This document shows positions 1 to 8,384 of a DNA stretch of 64,000 nucleotides, one piece after another. A program made the translations under genes and the position numbers. The notes under the pieces were generated by a model. The model saw only the letters and a list, made by a program, of their open reading frames with translations. It had not been told where the DNA came from and made no database searches. Position 1 is the stretch's first letter, and each line of letters starts with the position of its first letter. This stretch comes from an uncultured Clostridia bacterium (GTDB lineage Bacteria; Bacillota; Clostridia; Peptostreptococcales; Anaerovoracaceae): the NCBI GenBank assembly GCA_934271235.1, contig CAKQQT010000017.1:7051-71050 (forward strand), read 5' to 3'.

Positions 1-354
1 GGAGAGCCGCGTGAATTCTATATCAAAACTGCCAGACTGGACTTTGGCGGCATTGATCTGGAATATATCGAACCGCTCAACAAGGACGGCGGGGATCCAT
101 ATTCCGACTGGTTGAAAAAACACGGTCCCGGCTTACATCATATCAACCTCAAGGTGGATGACCGTCCGGCCTTGGACGAAGAAATGAAAAAGCAGGGAAG
201 ACCGCAGCATATCTATACGGAGATCGGTGGTCTGGGCTTGGAAACCTATGATTTCCGCGACCTGTTCGGATTTATCTGTGAACTTGGCGATATGGTCGTC
301 GGCCCAATGGCGGAAAGCTACAACAAAGCACATGAAAAAAATTCAAAGAAATAG
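1..354 (+). CDS. VOC-fold (glyoxalase/epimerase-like) protein, 5' end outside window
   Basis: The reading frame is open from base 1, so only the C-terminal 117 residues are present. They match the second half of a vicinal-oxygen-chelate protein, with motifs DFGGIDLEYIEPLN, GPGLHHIN and GFICELGD. The Glu, His and C-terminal Glu in these motifs are where glyoxalase I and methylmalonyl-CoA epimerase bind their metal. The protein is a clear paralogue of the three VOC proteins at 2212, 4492 and 11360. It lies 33 bases before the SDR gene and so probably shares a transcript with it. Substrate unknown; family assignment is firm, the reaction is not. Confidence 0.85.
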   Translation, partial: GEPREFYIKTARLDFGGIDLEYIEPLNKDGGDPYSDWLKKHGPGLHHINLKVDDRPALDEEMKKQGRPQHIYTEIGGLGLETYDFRDLFGFICELGDMVVGPMAESYNKAHEKNSKK

Positions 355-387
355 AAGAAAATGAGAGAGCGAAAGGAGAATCATTTC

Positions 388-1179
388 ATGGGAAGATTAG
401 AAAATAAAGTCGCGATCGTAACAGGCGGCGCAAAGGGCATCGGTTATGTGACCTGTAACACATTCAGCAGAGAAGGCGCATCCGTTGTCATCGTAGACAT
501 GGATAAGGAAGCAGCAGAAAAAGCTGCACAGGAGATCAACGACAAGGGCGGCAAAGCGCTGGCAGTCGCTGCAAATCTGACGGTAGCAGAAGACAGAGAA
601 GCCATCTTTGAGAAAGCGGTTGAAAAATTCGGCAAAGTGGATATCCTGATCAACAACGCAGGTTGGGGCTGCAAAACACCATTCCTGGAGATGACAGAAG
701 AGCCGTTTGAACGATCCATCAACCTGAATATGAAAGCTACATACTTCATGATCCAGCTGGCATGTAAACAGATGATCAAGCAGGGGACCGGCGGAAGGAT
801 CGTCAGCACGTCTTCTACCGCTGCTTTTCAAGGCGAGAAGAACGGAAGCATTTATTCCGGAACGAAGTCCGCGATCATCGCGTTCTCAAGAGCGATCGCG
901 CTGGAAGTCGGCCAGTATGGCATCAATGTCAACTGTGTGGCGCCGGGATTCACCAGAACGAACAATAACGGACATATTCCGGGCAGCATCGATGAAAACT
1001 TCCTGCAGATCACACCGACCAAGAGGATCAATGAAGCACAGGACATTGCGAACGGTTATCTGTTCCTCGTTTCCGACGAAGCGCGTCAGATCACGGCACA
1101 GGTACTGCCGATCGACGGCGGATATTCCGGAACTCGTGCAATGCAGGCAAGTCAGGACACAAGCATGCAGGTAAAATAA
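388..1179 (+). CDS. SDR family NAD(P)-dependent oxidoreductase
   Basis: A 263-residue classical short-chain dehydrogenase/reductase. The Rossmann motif TGGAKGIG is near the N-terminus, followed by NNAG, a catalytic Ser in STSS and the YSGTK active-site Tyr/Lys. The length is normal for the classical subfamily. An upstream in-frame ATG at 361 is rejected because AAAGGAG at 372-378 is correctly spaced for the ATG at 388. It follows a VOC gene and ends just before a strong terminator, so it is the last gene of a transcript entering from the left. It probably oxidises or reduces a hydroxyl group of the substrate handled by this locus; the substrate is not deducible. Confidence 0.93.
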   Translation: MGRLENKVAIVTGGAKGIGYVTCNTFSREGASVVIVDMDKEAAEKAAQEINDKGGKALAVAANLTVAEDREAIFEKAVEKFGKVDILINNAGWGCKTPFLEMTEEPFERSINLNMKATYFMIQLACKQMIKQGTGGRIVSTSSTAAFQGEKNGSIYSGTKSAIIAFSRAIALEVGQYGINVNCVAPGFTRTNNNGHIPGSIDENFLQITPTKRINEAQDIANGYLFLVSDEARQITAQVLPIDGGYSGTRAMQASQDTSMQVK

Positions 1180-1187
1180 GCAAAGCG

Positions 1188-1229
1188 AAAAGGATTATCG
1201 GCGAGTCAAAGGGCGATGATCCTTTTTTT
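1188..1229 (+). terminator. Rho-independent terminator after the SDR gene
   Basis: A stem of AAAGGATTATCG against CGATGATCCTTT with one mismatch runs into a seven-base T tract. It closes the transcript entering from the left edge. Confidence 0.85.
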
Positions 1230-1264
1230 GACCCAAAATATAGTAAAAAACGATTGGAGAAGAC

Positions 1265-2095
1265 ATGAAATACGGAATATGTGAATGGTCACTGCCGGTA
1301 TCCGGAACGCTTGCGATCCGGATGGCCGGAGAGATCGGCTATGATGGGATGCAGCTGGGAGAAGCAGGCGGCAGGAAAATGGGATATCCGCTGAATGACC
1401 GCCGTGTACAGGAGCTGTATCTGCAGATCGCGCAGGAAAGCGGCATCCGGCTTCATTCCCTGAACCTCGGCGCGCTTTTGGCGGAGGGGACACTGAATTA
1501 TGCACCGGAGGCCACGCAGGGAACTCACGCGAGAGAAAGCCTGCGAAAAGGATTTGAAGCTTGCCGGGCTTTAGGGATCGGGACGGTCGTGATCACGGTA
1601 AATTCGCAGGATGAAGAGCAGACTTCCAACGTCTTGTCCCATTTGAACTATGCGGCGCATCTGGCCTCTGAGAACGGCGTGGAGATCGCGATGGAATCGG
1701 CGCAGGAACTGCCGGTCATCCTCGGGATCTTGGAATGTATGCAGGGGAAGATCAAAATCTGCATGGATACACTGAACCCGCTGCGCTTCGGAAGCGGTGA
1801 TCCACAGGAACAGATCTGCATTTTCGGCAAAGAGCGCATCAGTCATTTTCATCTGAAGGACAGCAAAAAAGAGCTTTTCCGGATCGGGGAGCGCGGCTGT
1901 ACCTTACTGGGAACCGGTGACGCAGGCTTTGACGAATCCGTAAAACTGATCCGCAAGATGCGGTATGAAGGCTGGGTGATCACCGAGAACTACTATTATC
2001 TGCCGCCGCTGTACGACAGTAGCATTCCGTTTGCGGAGCTGGCGAGGAAAGACCTGCGGACGATGCGAAACAGTTTCGCGGAGACAGAAGTATAA
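1265..2095 (+). CDS. Sugar phosphate isomerase/epimerase-type TIM barrel (paralogue 1)
   Basis: A 276-residue xylose-isomerase-like TIM barrel (AP endonuclease 2 superfamily). The four metal-ligand positions of the family are intact: Glu in IAMES, Asp in CMDTLNP, His in HFHLKD and Glu in ITENYY. Members include IolI/IolE, hydroxypyruvate isomerase and C-glycoside lyase subunits, so isomerisation, epimerisation or dehydration of a polyol or keto-acid is likely. TTGGAGA precedes the start. Two further paralogues follow at 2706 and 3628. It is separated from the SDR gene by a terminator; no convincing promoter of its own was found. Confidence 0.9.
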   Translation: MKYGICEWSLPVSGTLAIRMAGEIGYDGMQLGEAGGRKMGYPLNDRRVQELYLQIAQESGIRLHSLNLGALLAEGTLNYAPEATQGTHARESLRKGFEACRALGIGTVVITVNSQDEEQTSNVLSHLNYAAHLASENGVEIAMESAQELPVILGILECMQGKIKICMDTLNPLRFGSGDPQEQICIFGKERISHFHLKDSKKELFRIGERGCTLLGTGDAGFDESVKLIRKMRYEGWVITENYYYLPPLYDSSIPFAELARKDLRTMRNSFAETEV

Positions 2096-2129
2096 CCGGA
2101 TGTTATCCGAGGCTATTCCTATTGGGACT

Positions 2130-2158
2130 TTGCACTTTCAAGAAAGAGCAGTTAAAAT
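2130..2158 (+). promoter_or_regulatory. Sigma-A-type promoter for the VOC/TIM-barrel operon
   Basis: TTGCAC and TAAAAT are separated by exactly 17 bases, about 50 bases upstream of the VOC start at 2212. The call rests on sequence match only. Confidence 0.5.
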
Positions 2159-2211
2159 TTTAATATAAGAGTTGTTAATTATGCTACAAAGTTTAGAGGA
2201 GGTAGATGAGA

Positions 2212-2688
2212 ATGGCAGAAAACAAAGAGTGGATGAAACAGATCTTTCAGATCGTCATGGTGGTTGAAAACGTAGATCAGACGATCGAAAACTGGAAACG
2301 TATGGTAGAGTTTGACGAGGCCTCCATTGAAGTCGCGGAAACCTCTCCGGCCATGAAGTGCAGATATAAAGGGGAAGAGATCAGCTGCCCGACACGCTAT
2401 GCGACCTTTGATCTGGGCGGCGTGCAGATGAAAGTCGTCGAACCGCTCAACAAGCAGGCAGGGAATCCGTATTCCGACGCACTGATCCAGAGCGGTCCGG
2501 GGATCCATCACATCGGTTTCTGCGCAGAAGACTATGACACTCTGCTTCAAAAATATAAGGATGGCGGAAAGAATCCGGTATATGAAGAGATCGACGGGGA
2601 AAACCATTACTTGCTGTATGACTTTTCTGAGAAGACCGGCTTTCGGGTCGCACCGTGGAACCACATGGAAGGCCCGTGCGCGCGTTGA
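2212..2688 (+). CDS. VOC-fold protein (paralogue 2)
   Basis: A 158-residue VOC protein. AGGAGGT at 2197-2203 favours the ATG at 2212 over the one at 2206, which is too close. Family motifs are FQIVMVV (Gln as first ligand), VVEPLN (Glu) and GIHHIGF (His). The fourth, C-terminal ligand is replaced: the segment reads FRVAPW where the paralogues have a Glu (for example ILECC at 11360). It may therefore bind metal weakly or serve a non-catalytic role. It is the first gene of a tight run: VOC, TIM barrel, TIM barrel, VOC, two alcohol dehydrogenases. Confidence 0.88.
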   Translation: MAENKEWMKQIFQIVMVVENVDQTIENWKRMVEFDEASIEVAETSPAMKCRYKGEEISCPTRYATFDLGGVQMKVVEPLNKQAGNPYSDALIQSGPGIHHIGFCAEDYDTLLQKYKDGGKNPVYEEIDGENHYLLYDFSEKTGFRVAPWNHMEGPCAR

Positions 2689-2705
2689 GAACAGAAGGTG
2701 AGGAT

Positions 2706-3614
2706 ATGACACGATATAAATTTGGAGCCTGTGAATACAATTTCCCGATGTGGGGGTCCCTCGCGCTGGAGATGGCAAAGGAGGCAGGCTATGACGGGAT
2801 CGAGATCACAGACGGCGGCGGGTATCTGCAGCCGCATCCGATGAATAAAGGGCTGTTTGTGGAATGCGAACGCTTCACACCGGGTCTGGCGCGTTTGGAC
2901 GCGTATCCGCTGACTGACAAGATCATCCAGGATGACTATCTGAACGCAAAGGCCAAAACCGGGATCGAGATCACCGGGGTGCACCTGTATTTTTTGAACC
3001 ATCAGGGCTTTGTGAACCATGAAAACAGTACCGTGCAGGGCCAGGAGGCGCTGACCACGATCAAAAACGCGATCGCCGCGGCTGCGCAGATGGGCATTCC
3101 GCTCGTTACGATCCCGACGAAGGGCATGTTCGGAACTGCGAAGCATCTTTATGCTTATCAAAAATTAGAATACGCCGTACAGACTGCGGAAGCATACGGT
3201 ATCCGCATTGCGAATTCTTTCGATACCGGACTGCAGAGAGAACTCGAGATCATCGAAAAACTCGGCGGCAGACTGAAAGCCGACCTGCATACCATCGATC
3301 CGGTCGTTTTCGCGCAGGAAGCGCCGCAGGATATGATCCGAAAGCTCGGTAAAGAGAAGATCGAACAGCTGAAGATCATGGACCGCAAAAAAGACCGCGA
3401 AGGCTTCATCACCATGGAAACAACGGAGGCGGTATCTTTGGGAAGCGGCGACGCGGACTGGAAGGCCTGTGCCGAAGCGGCAAAAGAAATCGGATTTGAA
3501 GGGTACGTGATCAGCGATACGCCGTTCAACAGCACGGCTTTAAATCGTAACGGTGAAGATTATATCTCGCTGGCAAGAAAAGATCTGGAAACCTTGAAAA
3601 AGGCATTTGCGTAA
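2706..3614 (+). CDS. Sugar phosphate isomerase/epimerase-like TIM barrel lacking metal ligands (paralogue 2)
   Basis: A 302-residue homologue of the TIM barrels at 1265 and 3628, with the same opening (FGACEYNFPMWGS) and length. Every expected metal ligand is changed. The Glu of AMES/GMEC becomes Ser in IANSF, the Asp of MDTLNP/FDTHNP becomes His in LHTIDP, HFH becomes QLK, and the Glu of ITEN/ISEN becomes Asp in ISDT. It is therefore probably not a normal metal-dependent isomerase. A structural partner of the adjacent intact paralogue, or a changed chemistry, are the options. The start at 2706 follows GAAGGTGAGG; an upstream in-frame ATG at 2655 lies inside the previous gene. Confidence 0.88.
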   Translation: MTRYKFGACEYNFPMWGSLALEMAKEAGYDGIEITDGGGYLQPHPMNKGLFVECERFTPGLARLDAYPLTDKIIQDDYLNAKAKTGIEITGVHLYFLNHQGFVNHENSTVQGQEALTTIKNAIAAAAQMGIPLVTIPTKGMFGTAKHLYAYQKLEYAVQTAEAYGIRIANSFDTGLQRELEIIEKLGGRLKADLHTIDPVVFAQEAPQDMIRKLGKEKIEQLKIMDRKKDREGFITMETTEAVSLGSGDADWKACAEAAKEIGFEGYVISDTPFNSTALNRNGEDYISLARKDLETLKKAFA

Positions 3615-3627
3615 GGAGGCGGCAAAC

Positions 3628-4467
3628 ATGGCAAAATTAAAATTCGGAGTCTGTGAATGGGCTCTTCCTGCATGGGGGTCGACGGCAGTGCAAATGGCGC
3701 ATGAAGCCGGGTTTGAAGGCGTTCAGCTCGGTGATGCGGGGGCATGCATGCACGCGCATCCGCTGCGCGACAAGCGCATCCAGGACTATTACCTGAACGC
3801 CGGCGCAAAATATAATATCGAATTCCCGCAGATCCACTTATATACACTGGGGCATCTGTGCTATTACCGTAATGCGCCGGACACGGAAGAGGGCCGGACT
3901 TGCCGGGAGATCATAAAGAACGCGATCATCGGCGCTTCCGAAATGGGCGTCCCGTCCGTGATCATCGACGCGATGAAACTGAATAACCCCGCAAAGAAGC
4001 AGCATGCGCTGGACGTCGCGAAATACGCGGTCCGGGTCGGAGCGGAGTACGGAGTCCGCATCGGCATGGAATGTGATTTTACCTTGGAAGATCATTTTAA
4101 GTTCTTGGACGAGGTCGGGGGCGGTCTCAGACTCTGCTTTGATACCCACAACCCATGCATGTACGGGACCGGCTATCCGCCGGATATGATCCGCGCGCTG
4201 GGTAAAGAACGGATGGATCATTTCCATATCAAAGACAACGCAGGCGACAAGGACGGACTTGTCACCTATGATACACCGCTGGTACCGTTCGGGACCGGCG
4301 TGACCTACTTCCGTGAAACCGCGGAAGCGATCAAAGAGATCGGCTATGAAGGCTGGATCATATCGGAGAATATGTATTATCAGCCGGCAGTAAGACAGGG
4401 TCTGAGCTATGTAGAGGCGGCAAGACGTGATGTGCAGGCGTTGCACAGCGCCTATGGCGAACGGTAA
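3628..4467 (+). CDS. Sugar phosphate isomerase/epimerase-type TIM barrel (paralogue 3)
   Basis: A 279-residue TIM barrel with the complete metal site: Glu in GMECDF, Asp in CFDTHNP, His in HFHIKD and Glu in ISENMYY. AAGGAGG at 3614-3620 selects the ATG at 3628 over 3607. It begins 13 bases after the degenerate paralogue and ends 24 bases before a VOC gene, so it is co-transcribed with both. The likely role is isomerisation, epimerisation or dehydration of a hydroxylated carboxylic acid or sugar derivative. Which one cannot be read from sequence. Confidence 0.9.
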   Translation: MAKLKFGVCEWALPAWGSTAVQMAHEAGFEGVQLGDAGACMHAHPLRDKRIQDYYLNAGAKYNIEFPQIHLYTLGHLCYYRNAPDTEEGRTCREIIKNAIIGASEMGVPSVIIDAMKLNNPAKKQHALDVAKYAVRVGAEYGVRIGMECDFTLEDHFKFLDEVGGGLRLCFDTHNPCMYGTGYPPDMIRALGKERMDHFHIKDNAGDKDGLVTYDTPLVPFGTGVTYFRETAEAIKEIGYEGWIISENMYYQPAVRQGLSYVEAARRDVQALHSAYGER

Positions 4468-4491
4468 TATTTTTAAGAAAGGATGAGCAAC

Positions 4492-5031
4492 ATGACGAAA
4501 TTAAAAATGGATTTAGTCTGCCAGGTGGCAGTGGTTGTAAATGATCTGGAAGAAGGCATCAAAACCTGCAGAGAACTGTTCGGCTTTGAAGAAGACTCCC
4601 TTACCTTCTCCGATTCCAGAGACGCTTACGCAGAAGGCAGACTGAAAGACGTGAAATATAACGGTACCGAAGGCGAGTTCCATTATCTGCAGCACAATTT
4701 CTTTATGGGCGGCATGGACATTGAAATGTTTTCCCCGCTTCCGGGCTATGAGGACGAAGTCAATCCTTTCACGGACTTTTTGAAAGAAAACGGCGGTCCC
4801 GGGATCCATCATCTCAATATCCGGCTGGTAAACCGGGAAGAAGGCATTGACTATATCGAAAAGAAATTAGATAAGGTGGCACTGTATGATGTGACACACC
4901 TTGGAAGAAACTGCAAATACTTTGATTTTCGTAAGGAACTGGGCTGTGTGATCGAGTACGGCATGCGTGTTGTCGGCCCGAGAGCATCCTATCCGGACGA
5001 AGAGATCCGGAAGCTGATCGCCTATCGTTAA
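4492..5031 (+). CDS. VOC-fold protein (paralogue 3)
   Basis: A 179-residue VOC protein. AAGAAAGG places the start at 4492 rather than the ATG at 4483, which touches the ribosome binding site. Ligand-like residues are Gln in CQVAVVV, His in GIHHLN and Glu in CVIEYG. The second ligand, Glu in the EPL motif of the paralogues, is Ser here (MFSPLPG). It sits between the TIM barrels and the zinc alcohol dehydrogenase in one operon. It could be an epimerase, lyase or dehydratase; the function is unassigned. Confidence 0.87.
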   Translation: MTKLKMDLVCQVAVVVNDLEEGIKTCRELFGFEEDSLTFSDSRDAYAEGRLKDVKYNGTEGEFHYLQHNFFMGGMDIEMFSPLPGYEDEVNPFTDFLKENGGPGIHHLNIRLVNREEGIDYIEKKLDKVALYDVTHLGRNCKYFDFRKELGCVIEYGMRVVGPRASYPDEEIRKLIAYR

Positions 5032-5070
5032 AAAACAGATCGTAAGAAAATACATGAGGAGGAACAGATT

Positions 5071-6132
5071 ATGAAAGCGATTTTATATAGAAAAGGCGGA
5101 AGAGCCTATGCGGAATTTACCGATGTACCGGATCCGACACCCGGCGCGAATGATGTACTGGTACGTGTTTACGCGTCTTATATCTGCAAACCGGCGGACT
5201 GCGCGCATGACGGCGGATATTCCGTATTCGGCAGATATCCGCTGATCCCGGGCCATGAATGGTCCGGTATCGTGGAAGGCGTCGGTGAGAACGTGACCGA
5301 TTTCAAAGTCGGCGACCGTGTCACAGCCGATGCGAACTTCCCATGCGGCACTTGTTACTACTGCAAGAGAGGGGAATTCGTTTACTGCGAAAACAATCAT
5401 CCGTACGGACAGCATAAAAACGGCGGATTCGCGCAGCTGATCGCCATTGACCAGAGCTTGGTCTATAAGATTCCGGACAGCGTTTCCCTGCGGAACGCGG
5501 CCATGACAGAACTGGCGGCCTGTGTTTACCAGTGCATGGAAGAATGTGATTTTCACTACGGCGATGAAGTCCTGATCTTGGGAGCGGGCGCGAGCGGCAG
5601 CCTGATCGCACAAATGGCAAAAAGCTCCAATGCGGCGAAGGTCGTAGCCATTGACTGCGTGCCATCCAAACTGGAACGTCTCGAAAAGAAAGGCATCGAA
5701 ACCGTTCTGGTCGACAAAAACGATTACAGCAAGCACGAAGCGATCCTCAAAGAACGATATCCGCATGGATTTGATATCGTCATCGATGCGACCTCCGACG
5801 CGAAACTGATCACCAGATCATTGGAGCTGGTCAAGAGACAGGGTAAATTTATCTGCTACGCATTCGTAAATAATACCAGCGCGGACGATCCGGTCGAGAT
5901 CAATACCAGGATGTTCGTGACCAGAGGCATCCGCTTCATCGGCTCGCCGCTGCAGCATTTTAAATTCCCGCAGGTCCTCACATCCATGGCAGAAGGCAAG
6001 ATGAACTGCGAAGAACTGGCTACCGCGATCCTTCCGTTAGAAGCCTTCTTTGAAGGCATGGATCTTGTCTGGAACGATCCGGATACCGTGAAAGTCTTAC
6101 TGGAACCGAACGGATCTTCCGAAGGCATGTAG
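5071..6132 (+). CDS. Zinc-dependent alcohol dehydrogenase (MDR family)
   Basis: A 353-residue medium-chain dehydrogenase/reductase. The catalytic zinc site is suggested by Cys39 and the GHEW motif (His62, Glu63). The structural zinc cysteines lie in CGTCYYCKRGEFVYC, and the NAD-binding motif is GAGASGSLIAQ. Sorbitol, threonine and galactitol dehydrogenases have this architecture, so oxidation of a secondary alcohol of a polyol or hydroxy acid is likely. TGAGGAGG precedes the ATG. The iron alcohol dehydrogenase follows 14 bases later, in the same operon. Confidence 0.93.
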   Translation: MKAILYRKGGRAYAEFTDVPDPTPGANDVLVRVYASYICKPADCAHDGGYSVFGRYPLIPGHEWSGIVEGVGENVTDFKVGDRVTADANFPCGTCYYCKRGEFVYCENNHPYGQHKNGGFAQLIAIDQSLVYKIPDSVSLRNAAMTELAACVYQCMEECDFHYGDEVLILGAGASGSLIAQMAKSSNAAKVVAIDCVPSKLERLEKKGIETVLVDKNDYSKHEAILKERYPHGFDIVIDATSDAKLITRSLELVKRQGKFICYAFVNNTSADDPVEINTRMFVTRGIRFIGSPLQHFKFPQVLTSMAEGKMNCEELATAILPLEAFFEGMDLVWNDPDTVKVLLEPNGSSEGM

Positions 6133-6146
6133 AAAGGTGCGGGCAA

Positions 6147-7274
6147 ATGGAACTTTTTCACGTAAAACCGGCCGTGCACATGTTTGACCGTTTTTGTGAA
6201 TTTCAGGATGCTTTCGCGCTCAGCGAAAAAGATCTGATCCTGACGGAAACGATCCTATATGAAACCTACTTGAAGAAACAGGATCTGCCATGCAGAGTGA
6301 TCTTAAAGGACACCTATGATCCGGGAGAACCAAAGGAAGAAGTCATCGACGCGATCCTGAAACAAATGGAGCTCTGCGCGCCTGCGCGGATCATCGGCAT
6401 CGGCGGCGGCAGTGTCATCGACATCGCGAAGCTGCTCTGTGTCAAAGACGCTTATCCGATCCGAAATGTGATCGAACGCAGAACGCCGCTGATCATCGAT
6501 AAGGAACTGGTCATTGTGCCGACGACTTGCGGGACCGGAAGCGAGGTCACCTACGGCGGCATTGTAACCATGAAAGACACCGGCTTCAAGACTGCGATCA
6601 TCGATCCGGTGCTTTCTTCCGATCATGCGGTGCTGATCCCGGAACTTTTGTCGACCCTGCCCCAAAAGATCTTTCTGCACTGCTCTGTGGACGCACTGGG
6701 ACATTCCATGGAATCCTATCTGTCCGCGACCCGCGGGAACGAGATCGCCAGAGCGGTCGGCTATCGCGCAATCAGTCTGATCCTGGACGGCTATACAGAG
6801 ATCATCCAAAAAGGCGATACGGTCCTGCCGCAGCTGATGAAACAGTTCCTGACTGCCAGCTGCCTCGGCGGTATGGCGGTCAATAACGGCGGTGCCGGAC
6901 CGGTGCACGCGCTGGCATACCCGTTGGGAGAAGTGTATCATATGTCGCACGGCGAATCGATCTATCAGTTCCTCGTTCCGGTGCTCAAACATTATGAGTC
7001 TAAAAACGATGGAAAATATCTGCGCGAACTGAAAGATCTGATCCGCATCTACCTGCGCAAAGCAGGACTGGACGAGGAGAACGCGTTTGATGGACTCGGC
7101 GTGATGCTGAACATGATCTACCCGGCAAGGAGGCTTCGTGAAGCCGGCATGCGGGAAAGCGATATTGCGCCGTTCACCGCAAATGTCTTTGCGGAAAAAC
7201 AGAGACTGCTTGCGGCAAGCTACGCGGAATTCACGCCGCAGGACGCATGCAGGATCTATCGGGAGCGTCTATAA
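6147..7274 (+). CDS. Iron-containing alcohol dehydrogenase
   Basis: A 375-residue group III dehydrogenase. It has the nucleotide-binding GIGGGSVIDIAK, TCGTGSEVT, and iron-ligand segments VDALGHSMES and HALAYPLG followed by MSHGE. These enzymes usually reduce aldehydes or oxidise small alcohols and hydroxy acids. AAAGGTG precedes the ATG. It ends the operon that begins at 2212; a separate promoter follows at 7309 for the dehydrogenase-complex genes. Confidence 0.92.
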   Translation: MELFHVKPAVHMFDRFCEFQDAFALSEKDLILTETILYETYLKKQDLPCRVILKDTYDPGEPKEEVIDAILKQMELCAPARIIGIGGGSVIDIAKLLCVKDAYPIRNVIERRTPLIIDKELVIVPTTCGTGSEVTYGGIVTMKDTGFKTAIIDPVLSSDHAVLIPELLSTLPQKIFLHCSVDALGHSMESYLSATRGNEIARAVGYRAISLILDGYTEIIQKGDTVLPQLMKQFLTASCLGGMAVNNGGAGPVHALAYPLGEVYHMSHGESIYQFLVPVLKHYESKNDGKYLRELKDLIRIYLRKAGLDEENAFDGLGVMLNMIYPARRLREAGMRESDIAPFTANVFAEKQRLLAASYAEFTPQDACRIYRERL

Positions 7275-7308
7275 TCCTACGGAATAAAATCGTATAAATA
7301 TTGTGTAT

Positions 7309-7337
7309 TTGAAAAAAACATGCAAGACGCATAACAT
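7309..7337 (+). promoter_or_regulatory. Sigma-A-type promoter for the E1-lipoyl-E2 operon
   Basis: TTGAAA and TAACAT have a 17-base spacer and lie 63 bases upstream of the E1 alpha gene, in a 125-base gap. Sequence match only. Confidence 0.45.
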
Positions 7338-7399
7338 ATAAGTAGAGAAACATTTCACAAACCATAGAACAAAATTCATGAGAAACGGAGGAAACATAA

Positions 7400-8368
7400 A
7401 TGGCAGATTTATCACTGTTGCTCGAATTTTACGAGAACTTAGTCAAAAGCCGCAGATTTGATGAGCTGCTCTGGGATGCGTATGTTAACGGCAAGCCGCT
7501 CGGCATGACGCACCTCGGAATGGGTGAAGAGGCGGTTGGAACAGGATCCATGAAGGTATTCCGTGATACCGATATCGTTTGTCCTCACCACAGGGCACAT
7601 CCGCATCTTTTGATGAGAGGCTGCGACCTCAAGAGCATGCTTTCGGAAACATTGCTCAAAAAGACAGGCACTTGTATGGGAAAGGCCGGCGAAGCGCACT
7701 TCATGGATGTATCCAAGAACTGCTACGTTATCGGCGGGACCCTCGGCCCTTGCTTTACCGTACCGCTGGGCTTTGCATATAATTTTAAGCACGAAGGAAA
7801 AGGCAATATTGCAGTTGCTTATACCGGCGACGGATGTACACAGGAGGGTCCGTTCTTTGAAGCTTTGAACTACGCAAAGGCGTTCCGTCTTCCGGTCCTG
7901 TTCATCATCCAGAACAACCATTTCGCGATCTCGGAAGACTTCCGTAAGATGTCCGGACTGCAGCAGCTTTCGCAGCGCGGCGCCGGATTCGGCATCCCAT
8001 ATGAAACCGTGGAAAACGGAAATGATGTAGAACTGGTTTACGAAGCGACCAAAGCGGCCACTGCTTATGTCAGAGAAGGGCACGGCCCATACCTGCTTGA
8101 GTTTAAGACTTGGAGAAAGATGGGACACGCTCCGAATGAATCCGGTACGAAGTACAAGGATCCGGAAGAACAGAAAATGTGGTTGGCGAAGGATCCGATC
8201 GATTTACTGACCAAGAAACTGAAAGAACAGTATCAGGTTCCGGAAGAACAGCTTCAGCAGATCCGGGACAAGGTAGAAGCGGAACTGAAAGAAGCTTGGG
8301 AATACGCAGAAGCAGCACCGTACGCAGATGTGAGCGTAGCAATGCAGCACATCTACGCGGGATGCTAG
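7400..8368 (+). CDS. Thiamine pyrophosphate-dependent dehydrogenase E1, alpha subunit (acetoin dehydrogenase type)
   Basis: A 322-residue E1 alpha. The TPP/magnesium motif runs from GDG (143-145) to NN (172-173), and the HHRAH segment matches the pyrophosphate-contacting region. Short E1 alpha chains of about 320 residues are typical of AcoA-type acetoin dehydrogenase and related 2-oxoacid enzymes. It decarboxylates or cleaves a 2-oxo compound and passes the acyl group to lipoate. CGGAGGAAA precedes the ATG. E1 beta, lipoyl and E2 genes follow without large gaps. The name AcoA is not applied because the substrate in this locus is unknown. Confidence 0.92.
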   Translation: MADLSLLLEFYENLVKSRRFDELLWDAYVNGKPLGMTHLGMGEEAVGTGSMKVFRDTDIVCPHHRAHPHLLMRGCDLKSMLSETLLKKTGTCMGKAGEAHFMDVSKNCYVIGGTLGPCFTVPLGFAYNFKHEGKGNIAVAYTGDGCTQEGPFFEALNYAKAFRLPVLFIIQNNHFAISEDFRKMSGLQQLSQRGAGFGIPYETVENGNDVELVYEATKAATAYVREGHGPYLLEFKTWRKMGHAPNESGTKYKDPEEQKMWLAKDPIDLLTKKLKEQYQVPEEQLQQIRDKVEAELKEAWEYAEAAPYADVSVAMQHIYAGC

Positions 8369-8384
8369 AAAGGAGGCAGGACGA

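Noticed and set aside
1265..4467. C-glycoside (puerarin-type) deglycosylation cluster
   Set aside because: The TIM barrels resemble DgpC-type subunits, but no Gfo/Idh/MocA oxidoreductase or DgpB-type small subunit is present; VOC proteins are not part of that system.
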